A program made the translations under genes and the position numbers. A DNA stretch of 64,000 bases, from assembly GCA_037191015.1 (NCBI GenBank), contig JBBCKD010000010.1, positions 1 to 64,000 on the forward strand, given 5' to 3'. Below, one piece after another: positions 60,795 to 64,000 of the stretch (its first letter is position 1; each line of letters begins with the position of its first letter). A model generated the notes under the pieces. That model was not told where the DNA came from, searched no databases, and was given only the letters and a program-made list of their open reading frames with translations. The stretch is from Ravibacter sp037191015 (GTDB lineage Bacteria; Bacteroidota; Bacteroidia; Cytophagales; Spirosomataceae).

Positions 60795-62042
60795 ATGCGT
60801 TTTAAAATTTCAGCTTTACAGATCTTTTTACCTTCGCTGGTATTTTTGCTCCTGGCGTGCGGCACCGGGGAAAAACCGGCAGAAGGCGGAAAGACGGTTT
60901 CACTTTTTAACGGGAAGAACCTGGACGGATGGTATAAATACCTGAAAAGCACCGGCAGGGACAACGACCCGAAAAATGTATTTACTGTAAGCGGGGGGGA
61001 GATATTTATAACCGGTGAAGATTACGGATGCATTACCACTGAGGAGGAGTATGAAAATTACCGCCTGGTAGTGGAATATAAATGGGGGCAGAAAACCTAT
61101 GAGCCGCGGGTAGACAGAGCCCGGGACAACGGCGTGCTTATTCACTCGATCGGAGAAGACGGGGCGTTCAGCGGCTCGTGGATGTACTCTATCGAGTGCC
61201 AGATCATAGAAGGAGGAACAGGCGATTTCCTGGTGGTGGGTGACGGCAGTGATACCTACGCGCTGACCGCCATGGTAGCCAACCCCGACAAGGAAGGCGC
61301 AAAACTCTATCAGTCGGGAGGACGCCCGGCTACGATCCACAGCGGACGTATCGACTGGTTTGCCAGGTCTCCGGCCTGGAAGGATACCGTCGATTTCAGG
61401 GGTAAGCACGACATAGAAAAGCCTGTAGGCGAGTGGAATACGATGGAAGTAGTGGCCTTTGGCGACAAGGTGGATATCTTCCTGAACGGTCAGCTTGTCA
61501 ACCAGGCATTCGATGTACGCCCGGCGAAAGGCAGGATCCAGATCCAGTCGGAAGGAGCTGAAATGTATGTGAGGAAAGTGGAGCTTACCCCCATAACCGA
61601 ATATAACCCGGATTATGTCAATAATCCCGAGGTTGTAAAGCAGGCTTCAGACGGCGGGCTGACGCTTTGGGCGCAGTTGGGTGTCGGGGTCGGTCCGAAA
61701 ATCAAGTATATGCCCGAATGGAAGGCATTCGGCTGGTTTACAGAAGCCGATTATGTACAGTGGGAAGCTGATGTAACCAGGGAAGGGCAATACGATGTGA
61801 TCATGGAGTGGTCGGTTTCCGACAATTCTGCAGGGAATCCGTATGTGCTTGAGACCAACGGGAAGGAATTGCTGAAGGGCAATGTAGGGAAATCCGGTTC
61901 GTGGGAAGATTTCAAAACCGGGAAAATCGGCACGGTTACCCTGGAAAAAGGCAAGCAGAATATCATATTCAAGCCTGATCCTTCGCTTGAGAAGGCCGGG
62001 ATGCTGGACCTGAGGAAGCTCGAATTTTTACCTGCCGGTTAG
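60795..62042 (+). CDS. DUF1080 (3-keto-disaccharide hydrolase) lipoprotein with C-terminal CBM-like domain
   Basis: 415 residues. Lipobox LLLAC places the acylated cysteine at residue 22. Residues about 30-265 are DUF1080 (VSLFNGKNLDGWYKYL, YRLVVEYKWGQK, DNGVLIHS, GEWNTMEVVAFGDKVDIFLNGQLVNQ). Residues about 295-415 are a beta domain (YVQWEADVTREGQYDVIMEWSVSDNSAGNPYVLETNGKEL, KGKQNIIFKPD) like carbohydrate-binding modules. Characterised DUF1080 relatives cleave 3-keto-glycosides. Not part of a recognisable operon, with repeats on both sides. Confidence 0.85.
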   Translation: MRFKISALQIFLPSLVFLLLACGTGEKPAEGGKTVSLFNGKNLDGWYKYLKSTGRDNDPKNVFTVSGGEIFITGEDYGCITTEEEYENYRLVVEYKWGQKTYEPRVDRARDNGVLIHSIGEDGAFSGSWMYSIECQIIEGGTGDFLVVGDGSDTYALTAMVANPDKEGAKLYQSGGRPATIHSGRIDWFARSPAWKDTVDFRGKHDIEKPVGEWNTMEVVAFGDKVDIFLNGQLVNQAFDVRPAKGRIQIQSEGAEMYVRKVELTPITEYNPDYVNNPEVVKQASDGGLTLWAQLGVGVGPKIKYMPEWKAFGWFTEADYVQWEADVTREGQYDVIMEWSVSDNSAGNPYVLETNGKELLKGNVGKSGSWEDFKTGKIGTVTLEKGKQNIIFKPDPSLEKAGMLDLRKLEFLPAG

Positions 62043-62079
62043 GCGCGGAGAAGACAGGGTCAATTATTTTTATAAACAA

Positions 62080-62235
62080 AGACTTAACCATTAAGAAATA
62101 GAGTTAACCATTAAGAAATTAAGATTAGTTAAGAAAACTTAAATAAGCATAAGATAAGAGGAGTTAAGCGGCTGCCGTTGCGTCCATTATCAAGCCTCTT
62201 AATGGGCGGCGAATGTCGCCTTAACTTCTTAATGT
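62080..62235. repeat. Repeated ccattaag/cttaatg spacer words
   Basis: The words TTAACCATTAAGAAA occur twice, and reverse complements CTTAATG near 62199 and 62228 follow GGCGGCGAATGTCGCC, a palindrome. The gap 62043-62340 has no gene and includes the sigma-factor promoter. Confidence 0.6.
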
Positions 62236-62298
62236 TTTTTATAGAAAAATAATTATTGTTTTTTTGTGATTGAATTGGAGTTGTAACCGGGAAGTTCG

Positions 62299-62306
62299 CA
62301 TCTTTG
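62299..62306 (+). promoter_or_regulatory. Possible promoter of the sigma gene (CATCTTTG)
   Basis: CATCTTTG differs by one base from TAnnTTTG and has a TTG 15-18 bases upstream (62281). It lies about 35 bases before the start codon. Weak support. Confidence 0.35.
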
Positions 62307-62340
62307 GCAGTGATATGAACCGGGATATTTCGTGGTAGGT

Positions 62341-62919
62341 ATGGATACGCATTTGATAGCTGCTGTGGCAGAGGGTAGCCAGGAAGCCTTTTCGCAATTG
62401 TTTTACACCTGTAAAGACAAGGTGTACACAATTGCGTTGCGGTTTACCGAGTCGCCGGTCATGGCAGAGGAGGTGGTCCAGGAAGTATTTATGAAATTGT
62501 GGGCAAGGAGAGAAAGCCTGCATGATATAGAAATCTTTGAGGACTACCTTTTTATCATGACCCGCAACCATGTCTTTTCCGCTTTGAAGAAGGTTGCATT
62601 GCGACACCGCACAGAAGGTAACTGGCTGGGTATATTTCCTGTTTCCGAAAATGCTACCGAAAGCTCCATCATGATGAAGGAATACGAGCTGGTCCTTCAG
62701 CAGGCCATCACCCTTTTGTCACCGCAGCAGCGCGAGGTATACCAGCTGAGCAGGGACAAAGGCCTGAAAAGAGAAGAGATCGCGGCCATCCTGCAGGTTT
62801 CTCCCGAAACCGTAAAAACGCACCTGGCGAGAGCGCTTCAACATATCAGGAGCTACTGTTCCTCGCAGCTGGGCATGAAGCTGCCGTTGTCGTTCCTTAT
62901 ACTGGCCGGGTGGTGGTGA
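62341..62919 (+). CDS. ECF-type RNA polymerase sigma factor
   Basis: 192 residues from the ATG at 62341; a GTG three codons before is less likely. Region 2 spans about 13-75 (AFSQLFYTCKDKVYTIALRFTESPVMAEEVVQEVFMKLWARRE) and region 4 about 120-170 (LLSPQQREVYQLSRDKGLKREEIAAILQVSPETVKTHLARAL). Regions 1 and 3 are absent, as in ECF sigmas. It is followed by a FecR-type anti-sigma gene, the usual pair before a SusC/D locus, which would start beyond the window. Directs transcription of that downstream locus when its signal arrives. Confidence 0.92.
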   Translation: MDTHLIAAVAEGSQEAFSQLFYTCKDKVYTIALRFTESPVMAEEVVQEVFMKLWARRESLHDIEIFEDYLFIMTRNHVFSALKKVALRHRTEGNWLGIFPVSENATESSIMMKEYELVLQQAITLLSPQQREVYQLSRDKGLKREEIAAILQVSPETVKTHLARALQHIRSYCSSQLGMKLPLSFLILAGWW

Positions 62920-63130
62920 CAAATCCGATGCAAGCGCATCTTCTACAGACAGGTAGCCGCTATGCGGCAATGTGGATGTCTTTCTTTGTGAATGTCTTTC
63001 TTGTTGTTGCTCCCCTTTCCCACCGGGAATTATAGAAAAATATAAATTTTTTTTAGCACGGTTGTCCCCCGCGACGAGATTATAAATGTCTTTATAAAAA
63101 ACAGGACAATCTAAATCCTTGTAAAATAAA

Positions 63131-64000
63131 ATGATTGACGACAGGATTCGGTACTTGCTGCTACAGTATTATCAAAAAAGAGCTTCGGCAGAAGAGCGTG
63201 ACGAATTAATGGAGCTCCTGCGTGATGGAGCGTATGATGAAGAGGTGAGATACCTGATCGCTGAGCTGATCGGTAGCCAAAGCCAGTTTGGGGAAGTACT
63301 GGAAGACGGGCGGGCAGGGGAGATCCTGAGAAATATTTTCGGGCCTGAAGCGCCTGCAGATGAGCGCAGGGACCTGTATGCCGGAGAGGCGGACAGTGAG
63401 TTTGAATCGCCCCGCCACTGGTGGACGCGGGTCCTCAGGAGCCTGCCGGCGGCAGCGAGCATAGCGCTTCTTGCGTTCCTGGGCATTTATTGGGCAACAA
63501 ACGGTGATCCGCTGGCTATATTCGGGAAGGCTGTTACAAGCGGTGATGCTTCATCGGCTGAATCAACCGGCCAGTTGCCCCCGGCGACCGAAAAGGCGCT
63601 GCTCACGCTCTGGGACGGTACCGTTTTTAGTCTCGACACCACCCAGACAGAATCCCTTGACAAGCTGACCAGGACTCCGCCCGGCTTCGAATTCGACCAG
63701 GAAAGAGGTGAGCTCGTCTATAGCGGAACCGAAACGAAGATCGGGTACAATTCCCTCTCGACTCCGCTCGGCGGGCAGTACAAACTGGTTCTCCCTGACG
63801 GCTCCAAAGCATGGCTAAATGCCGGCTCAACGCTGAAGTTCCCTACTTCATTCGATATCCGCAGCCGGCGAGTGGAAGTGACCGGGGAGGTGTTTTTTGA
63901 GGTGAAAAGTGATAAGAGCAGGCCGTTTGTGGTGAGCCTGCCGAATCAGAAGAAAAAAGGAGAGCCGATTGAGATAGCAGTTTTGGGAACCGAGTTTAAT
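63131..64000 (+). CDS. FecR-type anti-sigma factor, 3' end outside window
   Basis: At least 290 residues, open to the window end, starting ATG at 63131. Residues 1-95 are a helical cytoplasmic part that should bind the sigma factor (ERDELMELLRDGAYDEEVRYLI). A membrane segment at about 102-122 (PAAASIALLAFLGIYWA) follows. The periplasmic FecR domain starts near 206 with YNSLSTPLGGQYKLVLPDGSKAWLNAGSTLKFP and VTGEVFFEVKSDKSRPFVV. It would hold back the sigma factor until a SusC-type receptor signals. The gap 62920-63130 shows nothing recognisable. Confidence 0.9.
   Translation, partial: MIDDRIRYLLLQYYQKRASAEERDELMELLRDGAYDEEVRYLIAELIGSQSQFGEVLEDGRAGEILRNIFGPEAPADERRDLYAGEADSEFESPRHWWTRVLRSLPAAASIALLAFLGIYWATNGDPLAIFGKAVTSGDASSAESTGQLPPATEKALLTLWDGTVFSLDTTQTESLDKLTRTPPGFEFDQERGELVYSGTETKIGYNSLSTPLGGQYKLVLPDGSKAWLNAGSTLKFPTSFDIRSRRVEVTGEVFFEVKSDKSRPFVVSLPNQKKKGEPIEIAVLGTEFN

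Overview
The window looks like chromosomal DNA from a Bacteroidota bacterium, probably a free-living glycan degrader of the Chitinophagaceae/Cytophagaceae kind. The evidence is a SusC/SusD pair, Por-type (T9SS) C-terminal sorting domains on two surface proteins, an ECF sigma factor followed by FecR, TAnnTTTG-type promoter elements, many lipoprotein and Tat-like signal peptides, and several families of short palindromic intergenic repeats. Base composition looks close to half G+C by eye. No rRNA, tRNA, CRISPR array, transposase or phage gene was seen.

Layout. 1-2.2 kb: 3' part of a repeat-built T9SS surface protein. 2.2-6.4 kb: transport and housekeeping on the minus strand (bile-acid/sodium-type symporter, CBS protein, dicarboxylate/glutamate symporter, RhaT-like sugar symporter). 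6.5-8.6 kb: aminotransferase plus prephenate dehydrogenase (tyrosine synthesis). 8.8-17.2 kb, minus strand: DUF2911 protein, T9SS subtilase, FMN-binding glutamate-synthase-like protein overlapping aroA, and three envelope proteins. 17.5-47.5 kb: one uninterrupted minus-strand run of 24 genes with no gap above about 160 bases, starting at susC/susD. 47.7-54.7 kb: one more sialidase-like gene, a divergent FadR-type GntR regulator, a very large lipoprotein with a predicted TIM barrel, and a convergent GH2 enzyme. 54.8-64 kb: exported acetolactate decarboxylase, outer-membrane protein, heptose-7-phosphate kinase-like protein, HPF, DUF4286, a Tat-exported dimethylformamidase-like protein, a DUF1080 lipoprotein, and an ECF sigma/FecR pair cut by the window end.

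The central locus reads as a large polysaccharide-utilisation locus. SusC/D would import an oligosaccharide. Nine sialidase-fold (BNR/Asp-box) proteins would act outside or in the periplasm with an SGNH esterase, a kelch mutarotase-like protein and a Tat lipoprotein. An MFS porter would bring the product in. A NanA-like aldolase, an HpcH aldolase, RraA, RidA, an SMP-30 lactonase, an M81 protein, a PLP lyase-like enzyme, SDR and AKR oxidoreductases and a deacylase-SDR fusion would degrade it. The gene set mirrors bacteroidete sialic-acid (nan) loci but lacks the epimerase/kinase steps, so the true substrate may be another nonulosonate or acidic, N-acylated sugar (inference).

The best candidate for something new is the control of this locus. 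A 17-base perfect palindrome, TATTTGTTGGACAAATA, fits the FadR-family half-site pattern TnGTnnnACnA and overlaps the -7 promoter element. It occurs in a duplicated segment of about 163 bases, once before susC and once between the extra sialidase gene and the GntR gene. The second copy still carries a decayed susC start. A second theme is palindromic repeats entering genes: an in-frame insert in the M81 gene, the linker of the deacylase-SDR fusion, and the 3' ends of two genes.
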